Source: Methylosinus sporium (GTDB taxonomy: Bacteria > Pseudomonadota > Alphaproteobacteria > Rhizobiales > Beijerinckiaceae). From it: a stretch of DNA of 64,000 nucleotides. Where the stretch lies: assembly GCF_003113265.1 (NCBI RefSeq), contig NZ_PUIV01000012.1:1-64000 (forward strand). The letters are read 5' to 3'. The notes below the pieces were generated by a model that was not told where the DNA came from, did no database searches, and saw only the letters and a program-made list of their open reading frames with translations. A program made the position numbers and the translations under genes. This document shows positions 48,590-57,677 of the stretch, one piece after another (the stretch's first letter is position 1; each line of letters starts with the position of its first letter).

Positions 48590-49143
48590 CTCCCGCCTCT
48601 CCGATAGAGCGCCGCCAGGCTCCTGATCGCCCGATGCAGCGCCACGCGCACCGCGCCCTCGCTCATACGATAGCGCTCGGCCGCCTCCTTCACCGAATGT
48701 CCCTCGATCGACAGAAACCGCACCAGCTCGCGCGGGCGTTCGCCGAGCTCGCCGAGCATACGGTCGATATCCTGCCGGTCGATCCCATCGTCCGCCGCCT
48801 CGGGCGCCGCGAGATCGAAAGCGTCGTCGATCGGCAGCGCCGCCTTGGCGCCGCGCCGGCGGCGCGCGTCGACGAGCTTGTTGCGCGCTATGGTCATGAT
48901 CCAGGGACCGATCGGCCGCGCCATATCCCAAGTGTCGCGCTTCAAGTGAATGGCGAGCAGGGTCTCCTGCACCACATCCTCCGCCTCGCCGACATCGAGG
49001 CCGAGGCGCGCGCAATTGCGCCGCGCGATTCCGCGCAGCGCCGGCGTCAGCGAGAGGAGCAGCCTCTCATAGGCGCCCGTATCGCCCGCTATGGCGGCGC
49101 GCATCAGCACGGCCCATTCCTCCTCGGGGTTTCGCGCTCCCAA
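48586..49143 (-). CDS. ECF-family RNA polymerase sigma factor
   Basis: Alternative sigma factor of about 185 residues. Region 2 (YERLLLSLTPALRGIARRN..VGEAEDVVQETLLAIHL) and region 4 (ERPRELVRFLSIEGHSVKEAA..MSEGAVRVALHRAIRSL) are intact. The TTG at 49143 is chosen because an ECF-like promoter (49158-49185) lies just upstream; ATG 49212 or GTG 49236 would start before that promoter. If the promoter reading is wrong, ATG 49212 gives 208 residues. NrsF, encoded next, is its regulator. Such pairs often control responses to oxidative or metal stress. Confidence 0.9.
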   Translation of the reverse strand: MGARNPEEEWAVLMRAAIAGDTGAYERLLLSLTPALRGIARRNCARLGLDVGEAEDVVQETLLAIHLKRDTWDMARPIGPWIMTIARNKLVDARRRRGAKAALPIDDAFDLAAPEAADDGIDRQDIDRMLGELGERPRELVRFLSIEGHSVKEAAERYRMSEGAVRVALHRAIRSLAALYRRGGR

Positions 49144-49157
49144 ACGTCCACCCTGCT

Positions 49158-49185
49158 CATACGTGAAAAATCGCCTTCTCGTTAC
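49158..49185 (-). promoter_or_regulatory. ECF-type promoter, probably autoregulatory
   Basis: Minus strand: GTAACG (49180-49185), 16 bases, CGTATG (49158-49163). This fits the AAC-containing -35 and CGT-type -10 of ECF-dependent promoters, and resembles the GTAACC-16-CGAA motif I recall for Caulobacter SigF, another NrsF-controlled sigma. Transcription would start about 7-10 bases before the TTG of the sigma gene. Confidence 0.55.
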
Positions 49186-49345
49186 GTCATGCGCGGGGCG
49201 CGTGTCGAGCATTCGTCGATTTTCGCGGCGCGTCACAAAAACGCCGGACTATTCGCGCCTTTTTAACGAAAGAATCGCAAATCTATCGACGCCGCGCGAC
49301 CGCGGCCCGCCCCTCGTGAGGGCGCAGTCGGATTGGAGCTTCCCC

Positions 49346-50668
49346 TTGCGTAAGTTTTCGAAGTCCGTCTTTTCGTTGAGCATGATCGCGCTCGCCGGAG
49401 CCGCCGCCCCCGCGGCCATCGCCGCGGGCGACGCCTATGACGGCCAGGCCGAATGGGCGCAGCGCTATGACGCCGATCCCCGGCTCACCGTCTCGCGCTC
49501 GACGACCCCCATCCTCTCGACGCAGACGGTCGCCGCGACGGAGGCGGCCATCGCCCAGCTTCAGGAGATCGCCGCGCGCGGCGGCTGGCCCATGGTGCCG
49601 GCCGGCCAGCAGCTGCGGCTCGGCTCCAACAGCCCGGCCGTCTCGGCGCTGCGCCGGCGTCTCATCGTCTCCGGCGACATCGGCGCCGAGGCCGGCGTGA
49701 GCCCGGTCTTCGACTCTTACGTCGAAGCCGCGGTGCGCCGCTTCCAGGCGCGCCACGGCGTCAACGCCACCGGCGTCGTCTCGACGCAGACCTTCGCCGC
49801 GCTCAACGTCTCCGCCGAGCTGCGCCTGCGCCAGCTCGAGACCAATCTCGTGCGCCTGCGCAGCTTCTCGCGCGATCTCGGCAATCGCTATGTGACGGCC
49901 AACATCCCCGCCGCCACGGTGGAGACGGTCGAGAACGGCGCCGTCGTCACCCATCACACCGCCGGCGTCGGCAAGATCGACCGCCAGTCGCCGGTGATGC
50001 AGACCAAGGCGATCCAGGTCAATTTCAACCCCTTCTGGACCGTGCCCGCCTCCGTCATCCGCAAGGATCTGATCCCCAAGATGCAGGCCGATCCCAATTA
50101 TCTCGCCGACAATCACATCCGCGTCTACAATAAGGACGGCGTCGAGCTCCCCCCGCAGCAGATCAATTGGAACTCGCTCGAGGCGCTGAACTACAAATTC
50201 CGCCAGGACACGGGCGGCGATTTCAACTCGCTCGGCGTGGTGCGCATCGACATCGCGAATCCTTACGGCGTCTATATGCACGACACGCCGGCCAAGGGCA
50301 TTTTCGGCGACGACTTCCGCTTCGTCTCCTCCGGCTGCATCCGCCTGCAGAATGTGCGCGACTATGTCGCCTGGCTGCTGAAGGAGACGCCCGGCTGGGA
50401 TCGCGACCATATCGACGAGGCGATCCGCTCCGGCGAGCGCATAGACGTGAAAATATCCCCCGCCGTGCCGGTCTATTGGGTCTATGTCACCGCCTGGGCG
50501 ACGCCCGACGGGGTGATGCAGTTCCGCGAGGATATTTATCAGCGCGACGGGCTCGGCCTCACCGCCTCCATCCCGCAGCAATCCGCCCCTGGGCCGACGC
50601 CGGTCGCCTCGCGTCAGGCCGCGCGCGGATCGCAGCTGCCGCCGGTGTTCGGCGCGGACGAGTATTGA
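49346..50668 (+). CDS. L,D-transpeptidase with peptidoglycan-binding domain
   Basis: Exported protein of 440 residues: signal peptide (to about residue 37, ending AAIAAG), a helical segment, a peptidoglycan-binding domain (VSALRRRLIVSGD..AVRRFQARHGVNATGVV), and a YkuD catalytic domain whose active stretch is YMHDTPAKGIFGDDFR followed by SSGCIRLQNV with the nucleophile cysteine. It should form 3-3 cross-links or link lipoproteins to the wall. The TTG at 49346 has GGAG seven bases upstream; GTG 49316 is an alternative. It diverges from the ECF operon. Confidence 0.9.
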   Translation: MRKFSKSVFSLSMIALAGAAAPAAIAAGDAYDGQAEWAQRYDADPRLTVSRSTTPILSTQTVAATEAAIAQLQEIAARGGWPMVPAGQQLRLGSNSPAVSALRRRLIVSGDIGAEAGVSPVFDSYVEAAVRRFQARHGVNATGVVSTQTFAALNVSAELRLRQLETNLVRLRSFSRDLGNRYVTANIPAATVETVENGAVVTHHTAGVGKIDRQSPVMQTKAIQVNFNPFWTVPASVIRKDLIPKMQADPNYLADNHIRVYNKDGVELPPQQINWNSLEALNYKFRQDTGGDFNSLGVVRIDIANPYGVYMHDTPAKGIFGDDFRFVSSGCIRLQNVRDYVAWLLKETPGWDRDHIDEAIRSGERIDVKISPAVPVYWVYVTAWATPDGVMQFREDIYQRDGLGLTASIPQQSAPGPTPVASRQAARGSQLPPVFGADEY

Positions 50669-50673
50669 GCGGG

Positions 50674-51045
50674 ATGCGCTCGGAGCAGGCGCTCATGATC
50701 CTGCTCCCGATCGCATTCTATCTCATTCCATTCGCCTCGACGCTCGCGACGCGCGGATGGCGGTCGCTCGCCGCCGTATCGATCCTCTGGCTCGCCGTCA
50801 CCGCGTTTTTGGCGCGGCCGCTCTTCGACCATCCGAGCGAACCCGGCTGCGGGCTCGGCGTGCTGATCTCGATATGGGTCGCGACCCTGGTCGCCGCAGG
50901 CTTTGCGACGAGCTTCGTCGGCCGCGTCCTGCTGTTGCGCGATCCGACGATGACGCGCGCGCGAGCGGCGACGATCGTCGCCGCGCTCGGCCTCGCGGGT
51001 TTCGCAGGCGTCGCTTGGTTGAACCGAGCCTTTTTCTTCCGCTGA
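50674..51045 (+). CDS. Small integral membrane protein, 123 residues
   Basis: Four hydrophobic helices (MILLPIAFYLIPFA; SLAAVSILWLAVTAFL; LGVLISIWVATLVAAGFA; ATIVAALGLAGFAGVAWL) with short loops. No recognised family. It starts five bases after the stop of the L,D-transpeptidase gene, with GAGCGGG as a modest ribosome site, so it is likely co-transcribed and may be a cell-envelope protein. Confidence 0.7.
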   Translation: MRSEQALMILLPIAFYLIPFASTLATRGWRSLAAVSILWLAVTAFLARPLFDHPSEPGCGLGVLISIWVATLVAAGFATSFVGRVLLLRDPTMTRARAATIVAALGLAGFAGVAWLNRAFFFR

Positions 51046-51195
51046 AGGAGCGCGACCCTGTCGCCGAAGAGGCCGCCGGCGTTCGGCGAGGACCGGAACC
51101 GAGGCGTGCGGAGCCGGAACGTTTCAGCGTCCCGGCCCTCGTCGATTCGACTTTACAGCGCCGTTCGCCGCGCGCTCGCTACGCCGCCCGAATCC

Positions 51196-51870
51196 TCACA
51201 ATTTGCCGACCATCTTGCGAATCCGGCACTTGCCGTCGAAATTTTCGATGCGGTCGGTTCCGAAAAATTCGTGGAACGCCATGGCCACCTCGGGCCAAAC
51301 CTGCATATTCGGATCGTAGTCATCCCCGATGATATATCCGCCCGGAGCCAGCAGCTTCCACCATAATTCGAGATCGGAGAGGACAGCTTTTCGGTCGTGC
51401 CCCGCGTCGATATGGACGATGTCCGGGGAGAAGCCGTAATGTCTCATGACTTCGGCGGCGTTATTGGAATCGATAGGAAGGGGAACGACATAATCAGCGA
51501 CGCCACGAGCGATGACATTGGCGGCAAAGGTATAGTATAAAGAGGGGTATCCATATTTCTGCTTCAGACTGTCGCGCCATTGCTCGATTATCCAATGCTC
51601 CCACGCCCCGAGAAAGGTGTCGACGGATACGATAGCGCAATCCAGGCCTAGAGATTTTGCTTTATCGGCCATGTAAATGGTCGAGCCGCCTTTCCACACG
51701 CCGACCTCCACGATCAGCGAAGGACGCGCCATCTCGATCGTTTCGCTCAGATACGGATGCTCCGAACGCCAGCCCTGGGAGTCCGTCTCATAAGCTCCTT
51801 CCGGGAAGCCGGCGAATGGATCCGCACCATAGTGAAGAGCGCCGACAAGTCTATCTCGCATCGCAGTCAT
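51196..51870 (-). CDS. Class I SAM-dependent methyltransferase (Methyltransf_24-like)
   Basis: Protein of 224 residues with the SAM motif VEVGVWKGGSTIYMA, an acidic motif SVDTFLGAWEHW, and DIVHIDAGHDRKAVLSDLELWW followed by GGYIIGDDY. It resembles the CmcI/Methyltransf_24 group that modifies sugars or small molecules. It lies 50 bp after the three-domain glycosyltransferase/methyltransferase gene on the same strand, so they probably work on the same surface glycan. Base use is less GC-rich than in the core genes. Confidence 0.85.
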   Translation of the reverse strand: MTAMRDRLVGALHYGADPFAGFPEGAYETDSQGWRSEHPYLSETIEMARPSLIVEVGVWKGGSTIYMADKAKSLGLDCAIVSVDTFLGAWEHWIIEQWRDSLKQKYGYPSLYYTFAANVIARGVADYVVPLPIDSNNAAEVMRHYGFSPDIVHIDAGHDRKAVLSDLELWWKLLAPGGYIIGDDYDPNMQVWPEVAMAFHEFFGTDRIENFDGKCRIRKMVGKL

Positions 51871-51920
51871 AAATTCGTCCTTTTGGATCTCGGATCACGT
51901 TCGCAGTCGGCGCATCGACG

Positions 51921-54602
51921 CTACGGGCTCGGCGCCCGGCCCTTCGGCAAGCACAAAATATCCGAAATCCGGTGGTCCAGCCGCGCCGGCGCCAAAGTCG
52001 TCGGATCATAGGCGACATAGCCGATCTCATCGACGGCCTGGAACAAATCCGCATCGTCCTCGGGAGAGAACCAAGCGAACCATTCGACGAACAGATTCGG
52101 TTGGTAGGCGCGAATGAATTCGGCGCTGCCGCGAAGGATGTCCTTATCGTAGCCTTCGCAATCGGTCTTGATGAAGGAAACCGTCGAAAAATCCTCGACG
52201 CCACATTCCCTCAGAAGAGTCGGCAGCGTCACGCCGCGCGCCTTATAGCGGTTGACGGAGGCGGCTGCGATCTTGCCCGTGCATTCGTCCGAATAATGCG
52301 TATTCTCGATGACTCCGCCATTGCAATGCGCATTGCCGTGATCGGAGAGCTCGATCTCGTCGACATCGCGCTCGGTGATCGCGCAGGGCATGATCTTGAA
52401 ATCGGCGATGTGGGGGTTCATCGCGAGATTGATGGTCATCACTTTCAAAACTTCGGGATTCGGCTCGACGACGATGACCTTGCCCCGCCGATCGCCCTCC
52501 CGATCATAAGCGAAGAGCCCCATCGGCACGGCGGTGTCGCCGGAATGGCCGCCGACGTCGACGACCGTGCTGCCCGGCGCGATGAAACGCCGCCAGTTTT
52601 GTCGCTCCAGGTCTTCGACGATCCAGGCGAAGCTCCTCGGCGTTTCGCCCTGGTGATCCCATTCGCACCAGAATGCGCAGCCCGGACGACCGAGCCAGCG
52701 ATCCGCCTCCAGCGTGTGAAGCGTCCGCACGGGCTTCAAGTCATAAGTGTTTTCGTTCATCTTTCGGTCGCCTGTCTCTCGCGTGACGGGTAGCGTCGCG
52801 ATAGCTTCGCCGGCGCGGGCGGCGTCGATCGACGTCCCGGACGCCGCAGCGTCGGTTCTCCCCATGCTTTCGCCCGTCTTGTCGACAGCAAAGAGCCAAG
52901 CGCCTCCGTCTATTTCGAATCGATCGTATTGCGGCCATCGCGCACGCAGATGTCGAAGAATATCCGGCCGCACCGGCGACACGTAATTCTCTGTCGCGAT
53001 CGGCCGCAGATCGCGCACGGCGTCGAAATAGGCCGATGCGGGCGCGCGATTGATGTTATCGGAGTCGAAGATGAATTCCACGGCCCGGCCGGCATGGTCG
53101 CTGTGTATGCCGCGATGATCCGAAAGATAGCGTGCGATCGTCTCGCGATCGTAGAGCAGATGCATGTGGCTCGGGAGCTGCCGCAGCGTGAAATCCAGAG
53201 CGGGATTGCCGCCGTCGAGGTAGAGGTGATGCCCAGTCGCGCCTGTCCAGAGAGGTCCGAACTCGGAGAAGACGAGGCCGCCATTCTTCGTGATGCGCGC
53301 GGATTCTCGACATGCGCTCTCTATGTCGTACAGATGCTCCCATACGGACATGAAAACAACCGCATCGAATGTGTCGTCGTCGAATGACGTCTTGCCGCAT
53401 ATGTCGCCGATGATCACGGGGAACCCCGATCCATAGGCGTCGATATGGTCCTCCCACAAGGCCAAGCGCTTCGCCGAGCCGATGTTCTCCTGCGCCATCA
53501 AAGACTGCGCCTGCGCCTCCGAATAGCCGACCAGCAGCACATTCTTGCCGGCGAGGTTCATATGCGACCGCAGCCGCTCGACCGCGTTCGGCGCATAATT
53601 CCGCAACGACCCCGGAAACGGCAGCTGCTCGATCGGCGGCAATTCGTCGACAGCGCTCGTCGCGTCGTCGATGGCGTCGGCGAAATAGAACAGAAAGTCG
53701 AATTGGCGCGGCGATTTTTTCAGCGCGTCGGGAATGTCGAGCTCGGCGACATCCTTCAATGTCGGCGCGCGCACATGGGTCAGCTCGGGCGTATGCTCGA
53801 CCAGGAATTTGGAGACGACATCGGCGTTCGCCTCGCGGAAGCTGTGGTGATTGTGCTTGCCGAATCGCGTCGGCTTCGCGACGGCCTCGGTGTTGGCGCG
53901 CGTGCGCTCGACGATCGATTGCATTTTCAGCGCGAGCGCCTCCATGCCGCCCATGCTGGAAAAATGCCAGCCGCCGTTCGGCACGCGCCGCTCGTAGGAA
54001 TAGAGTTCCCGGTCGTAGCCGAGATTGATGCAAGCGCCGCGCGGGCTGATCGGATCTCCCATCCGCGCGCCTTGCGGCATGATGAATTTCAGCAAGCCGT
54101 AGCGGCAAGCAACGGATCCCAGCCAAGGCGTGTTGTTGTAATGACAATTGGAGTTGTTGTTCACGAAATATTTTTTCATCGCCATTTCGAAAATGGCGAT
54201 GTTGCGAGGATTGTCGAGCAGCGCCGGCAGCTCCGCGACGCATTCGGGACGGGGTATCTCGTCTATGTCCGACACGATGATGATGGCGTCGTCGCCGAGC
54301 CCCATCGTGGAAAGCGGGCGCAGAATGCAATTGCGCTGCAAATTCTCGACGATCCATCCGAGCTCCGGCGCATTGCCGAAGGCGCCGGGCATGTCGTCGA
54401 TGACGTAATGCACGATGTCGTAGCCGGCGCCTCGAAGCTCGGAGACCGCATCGGCGAGCAATATCGGCTTGTCCGCGCCGGTGTGCGTCTTGCAAGATTC
54501 GACGACGACGAATGAATCGACGACATTGGTCAGTTCGGCGACCCGCAGCATGAGCATGTCGATTTCATTGAACCCGATGACGCAGTCGACAATCTTGGGC
54601 AT
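51921..54602 (-). CDS. Three-domain protein: GT17-like glycosyltransferase, methyltransferase, FkbM methyltransferase
   Basis: Cytosolic protein of 893 residues. Residues 1-280 resemble family GT17 (IVDCVIGFNEIDMLMLRVAEL, with DIDEIP at 112-117 as metal site). Residues 350-600 are a class I methyltransferase (GKNVLLVGYSEAQ, FDAVVFMSVWEHL). Residues 615-893 are an FkbM-type methyltransferase (VDVGGHSGDTAVPMG, VEPNPEVLKVM, FIKTDCEGYDKDIL). The frame is continuous, so it is one polypeptide unless a start at M615 is used as well. It likely builds and doubly methylates a surface glycan. ATG 54602 is clear. Confidence 0.85.
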   Translation of the reverse strand: MPKIVDCVIGFNEIDMLMLRVAELTNVVDSFVVVESCKTHTGADKPILLADAVSELRGAGYDIVHYVIDDMPGAFGNAPELGWIVENLQRNCILRPLSTMGLGDDAIIIVSDIDEIPRPECVAELPALLDNPRNIAIFEMAMKKYFVNNNSNCHYNNTPWLGSVACRYGLLKFIMPQGARMGDPISPRGACINLGYDRELYSYERRVPNGGWHFSSMGGMEALALKMQSIVERTRANTEAVAKPTRFGKHNHHSFREANADVVSKFLVEHTPELTHVRAPTLKDVAELDIPDALKKSPRQFDFLFYFADAIDDATSAVDELPPIEQLPFPGSLRNYAPNAVERLRSHMNLAGKNVLLVGYSEAQAQSLMAQENIGSAKRLALWEDHIDAYGSGFPVIIGDICGKTSFDDDTFDAVVFMSVWEHLYDIESACRESARITKNGGLVFSEFGPLWTGATGHHLYLDGGNPALDFTLRQLPSHMHLLYDRETIARYLSDHRGIHSDHAGRAVEFIFDSDNINRAPASAYFDAVRDLRPIATENYVSPVRPDILRHLRARWPQYDRFEIDGGAWLFAVDKTGESMGRTDAAASGTSIDAARAGEAIATLPVTRETGDRKMNENTYDLKPVRTLHTLEADRWLGRPGCAFWCEWDHQGETPRSFAWIVEDLERQNWRRFIAPGSTVVDVGGHSGDTAVPMGLFAYDREGDRRGKVIVVEPNPEVLKVMTINLAMNPHIADFKIMPCAITERDVDEIELSDHGNAHCNGGVIENTHYSDECTGKIAAASVNRYKARGVTLPTLLRECGVEDFSTVSFIKTDCEGYDKDILRGSAEFIRAYQPNLFVEWFAWFSPEDDADLFQAVDEIGYVAYDPTTLAPARLDHRISDILCLPKGRAPSP

Positions 54603-54922
54603 AGGCCACCATTGCTCCGAAGCTGAAGGCTGGCGTTTATCTCACGCCCACATGGGCGCTGTCCAGCAGAGCGCGTCGCCTCGACACGATGCCGCGCGCC
54701 CAGAAAAACATGGCGTCGCCGCGAAGGCGGCGGTCGAGATCATCCTTGTTCGTCTCGTCGGTCGAGATCGAAAGAAAGCTTTCGAAACGATGCGGCGCGC
54801 GACGCGATCGAAGGTCTCGCGAGGCGTTTGCCGCGCGCCGGACGTCGCGATGCGATTTTCGGAAAGCGCGTCGCCGGACATTTCCGGCTGCGCGGCGCGA
54901 GACGACGGACTGCGCCGAAAGA
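54603..54922. other. 320-bp gene-free region
   Basis: Between the three-domain gene and the next leftward gene there is GC-rich sequence in which I find no credible open frame, repeat or hairpin with a T-run. It should carry the promoter of the 893-residue protein, read leftward; no clear boxes were found. Confidence 0.5.
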
Positions 54923-55351
54923 TCATCTCCCCGCGCGTTGCGCTCCGCCGCGATGGGCGCGCCAGGCGCCGCCGCATTTGTCGGTGGAGGAGGACCACGC
55001 CCCCTGCCCGGCGTTGCCGCGCAAATGGCCATGGGCGCGCGCCACGCGGCCGTCCTGCGTGGTGAAGCGCGTCATGATCGCGCCATCGCCCTCCACATAG
55101 CCCCAATGCGCCATGCGCCCGGCCGCCAGCGCCGCGGCGCCGGCCTGCGTGCCGACGAGGAGATCGCCGCGAATCTCGATTTGATCGGGCAGCAGCCCCG
55201 GGCAGGAGCCGACCGTCGTGCGCGCCTCGAACACCCAGGCGCCGTCATAGCGGCCGGCCTCCGGCGCGGCGCTCGCCGATTCGCGCGGAGCCGCCTGCGC
55301 GGCGCCGATCGCCATCATCGCGCCCAATACGAAAATCCCCAGCCGACGCAT
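54923..55351 (-). CDS. Small exported hypothetical protein, 142 residues
   Basis: Signal peptide MRRLGIFVLGAMMAIGAAQA, then a domain with GRYDGAWVFEARTTVGSCPGLLPDQIEI, a Gly/Ala-rich middle and a second cysteine near TDKCGGAW. It resembles short periplasmic proteins of unknown function in alphaproteobacteria, whose pattern is a sentence-like GxWxVxxxxxxGxC start. Its ATG sits at the stop of mutA (base 55351 shared), so it is translated after mutA. Confidence 0.7.
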   Translation of the reverse strand: MRRLGIFVLGAMMAIGAAQAAPRESASAAPEAGRYDGAWVFEARTTVGSCPGLLPDQIEIRGDLLVGTQAGAAALAAGRMAHWGYVEGDGAIMTRFTTQDGRVARAHGHLRGNAGQGAWSSSTDKCGGAWRAHRGGAQRAGR

Positions 55352-57207
55352 CACCCCGCCTCCGCGAAAGCACGCTGCAATGTGTCGAACATATCGCCGC
55401 CGGCGTAAATAAATTCTGCAACGCCGGCCGCGCGCAGCGCCGCTTCGAGCTCTCCCGGCCGACCGGCGAGATAGACCCGCGCGCCGGCGGCGGCGAGATC
55501 GCGCGCCGCCTGCTCTGCTTTTTCCGCATAGATCGCGTCGGAGGAGCAGATGCAGGCGAGCGTCGCGCCGCTCGCGCGCAAGGCCGCCGCGACATCTGCG
55601 CCCTCTTCGCCGAAGACGGCCTCTATGCCGCCGGCCTCGAAGAAATTCTTGGCGAAATTGGCGCGCGCCGTGAACGCCGCCACGGCGCCGAGATTGGCGA
55701 GGAAAATCCGCGGCCGCGCGCCCTTCTCGGCGAGCGCGGCGTCGGAACGGTCGCGCAGCGCCTCGAAAGGCTCGGCGAGACGGCGCGGACGCAGCGGCGG
55801 CGATCGCAGCGCGCCGGCGGGCGCGAGCGCCTCGGCGAGCGAGGCGTCGAAGGGCGCGAGCGCGGCGACCGGCGCCTCGCCTATATCGGGAAACGCATTG
55901 CAGCCGGTGATCTTGTCGCGCGAGCGCGCGACATTCTGCGCGCGCTTGCCGGCGGTCTCGGCGACGCGGCCCTGGAAGGAGCCCTTGTCGAGCGCCGCGG
56001 CGAGGCCGCCCTCGGCCTCGAGGCTCTGGAACTCGGCCCAGCCGCGCTCGCAGAGCGCCTCGGTCAGCGCCTCCATGCCGCCGGAGCCGCTCGCCGGATC
56101 GTCGACCGCATCGATGTGGGACTCGTCCTGCAGCACCAGCTGCGTGTCGCGGGCGAGGCGGCGGGCGAAATCATCCGGCGCGCCGAGCGCCTGGGTAAAG
56201 GGCAGGACGGTGACGGCGTCGGCGCCGCCGATCGCCGCGCCGAAAGAGGCGAGCGTGGCGCGCAGAAGATTGGTCCAGGGATCGCGCCGCGTCATCATCC
56301 GCCAGGCCGTCTCGGCATGGACGAAGATCGGCGCCGGCGCGAGGCCGCAAGCCTCCTCCACACGGGCGAACAGCCGCCGCAGCGCGCGGAATTTGGCGAT
56401 GGTGACGAATTCATCGGCGTCCGCCGCGAGGCGGAAGGCGATGAGCGCGCGCGCCTCCTCGAGCGGCAGGCCGCCCTCCTCGAGCGCGCGCAGATAGGCG
56501 AGCGCGGCGGCGAGCGCGAAGCCGAGCTCCTGCGCCTCGGTTCCGCCGGCGGCGTGGATCACGCGGGCGTCGGCGGCGACGGTCCCGAAACGATAGCCGG
56601 CGGCGGCGAGGCTCCTTACACGCGCCGCGAAGGATTTGCTCTCCTCGCCCCAAGGCGCGGGGGAAAAGCCGTGCAGCGCCTTCGCGCCGAGCGGATCGAG
56701 CCCGAAGGAGAGGCGCGTGATGCTCGGCTCTATATGGGCGCGGTCGAGCAGGCGCAGCAGCGTATCCACCGCTTTCGGCGCACGCGGGGAAAACTCCACA
56801 AGCGCGGGAATTCCGTAGTCGAAGCGGATTTTGTCGAAGACATGGGCGAGCGCGTCCTCGCCATCGTCGCAAAGGCCCGTCCCATAGGCGCCCTGGGCGC
56901 CGGCGAAGACGATGTGCAAGCCGTCGGCGCCGCCCTCGAGATCGCCGAGCGCCGAGGCGTTGGCCGCGTCGATGTCGGAAAGATCGACCCGCGCCAGAAT
57001 GGACCAGCGGCCGGCCGCGGCGCGCAGCGCGCGCGGGCCCGGCGCGGTCGCGCGCTGGTAGAGCGGGGATATCTCGACCCCGTCGTAGGTCTTGGACAGC
57101 AGCCGGTCGAAGGACCCGCCCTTCAGCGCCCGATCGACGATTTTGCGCCAGCCCTCCTCGGTTCCCGGTGGAAAAACGCCAGCCAGCGGCGCATCTTGCA
57201 AACTCAT
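55351..57207 (-). CDS. mutA: Methylmalonyl-CoA mutase small subunit
   Basis: Protein of 618 residues, the non-catalytic subunit that pairs with MutB to interconvert methylmalonyl-CoA and succinyl-CoA. N-terminal TIM barrel parts: WRKIVDRALKGGSFDRLLSKTYDGVEISPLYQ, split by variable loops, and DPASGSGGMEALTEAL. The C-terminal B12-binding-like domain (ARPRIFLANLGAVAAFTARANFAKNFF) lacks the DxHxxG motif, as MutA normally does. mutB is not next to it. ATG 57207 gives the family start MSLQDAPLAGVFPPG. Confidence 0.93.
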   Translation of the reverse strand: MSLQDAPLAGVFPPGTEEGWRKIVDRALKGGSFDRLLSKTYDGVEISPLYQRATAPGPRALRAAAGRWSILARVDLSDIDAANASALGDLEGGADGLHIVFAGAQGAYGTGLCDDGEDALAHVFDKIRFDYGIPALVEFSPRAPKAVDTLLRLLDRAHIEPSITRLSFGLDPLGAKALHGFSPAPWGEESKSFAARVRSLAAAGYRFGTVAADARVIHAAGGTEAQELGFALAAALAYLRALEEGGLPLEEARALIAFRLAADADEFVTIAKFRALRRLFARVEEACGLAPAPIFVHAETAWRMMTRRDPWTNLLRATLASFGAAIGGADAVTVLPFTQALGAPDDFARRLARDTQLVLQDESHIDAVDDPASGSGGMEALTEALCERGWAEFQSLEAEGGLAAALDKGSFQGRVAETAGKRAQNVARSRDKITGCNAFPDIGEAPVAALAPFDASLAEALAPAGALRSPPLRPRRLAEPFEALRDRSDAALAEKGARPRIFLANLGAVAAFTARANFAKNFFEAGGIEAVFGEEGADVAAALRASGATLACICSSDAIYAEKAEQAARDLAAAGARVYLAGRPGELEAALRAAGVAEFIYAGGDMFDTLQRAFAEAG

Positions 57208-57400
57208 GAGCGAGCCTCGAACAATGACGGGGTTGCGGGGCGTCTTCTTGCATGAAGCGCCGCGCGCCGCCACCCATATCCGCAGCCTTCGCCCGCGCCG
57301 GGCTTTATTTTCGCTTCCGGGCGCCTTAACGAGAACCGGAGCGCCGCCCGCCCCCGGGGGGCGGCCCGACTAGCTGATTGGACCCTGAACGGAGGTGGAC

Positions 57401-57676
57401 GTGGCTGAAGATCCGCAGGATAAGGCCAAGCTCGTCGAAGAGATCGTCGAGGTCATCGCCAAGGAAGGCATGATCGACCGGACCAAGGTCACGCCCGATG
57501 CGACGATCGAGAGCCTCGGCCTCAAATCCGTCGATATCGTCATGATCCTCACCGCCCTCGAGGAAAAGTTCAACGTCTATATCCCGATGGACGGCGCATT
57601 GCAGGACGCCAAGAATGTCGAGGGCCTCATCGACGCCATCGCGGAATATGTGCTGAAAGAGCGAGAGAACCAATAA
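57401..57676 (+). CDS. Acyl carrier protein of specialised lipid operon
   Basis: Carrier protein of 91 residues, with the 4-prime-phosphopantetheine serine in ESLGLKSVDIVMILTALEEKF. It differs from the house-keeping AcpP (DSLD pattern) and resembles carriers dedicated to special acyl chains. The GTG at 57401 is used because GGAGG ends five bases before it; the GTG at 57395 lies in that site. First gene of the seven-gene operon 57401-63017; the ketosynthase starts one base after its stop. Confidence 0.9.
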   Translation: MAEDPQDKAKLVEEIVEVIAKEGMIDRTKVTPDATIESLGLKSVDIVMILTALEEKFNVYIPMDGALQDAKNVEGLIDAIAEYVLKERENQ

Positions 57677-57677
57677 T

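Noticed and set aside
51921-52760. Separate FkbM gene starting at M615 of the 893-residue protein
   Set aside because: No stop or frameshift divides the frame and the ribosome site before M615 is weak, so one protein is the simpler reading; internal initiation is left as a test.
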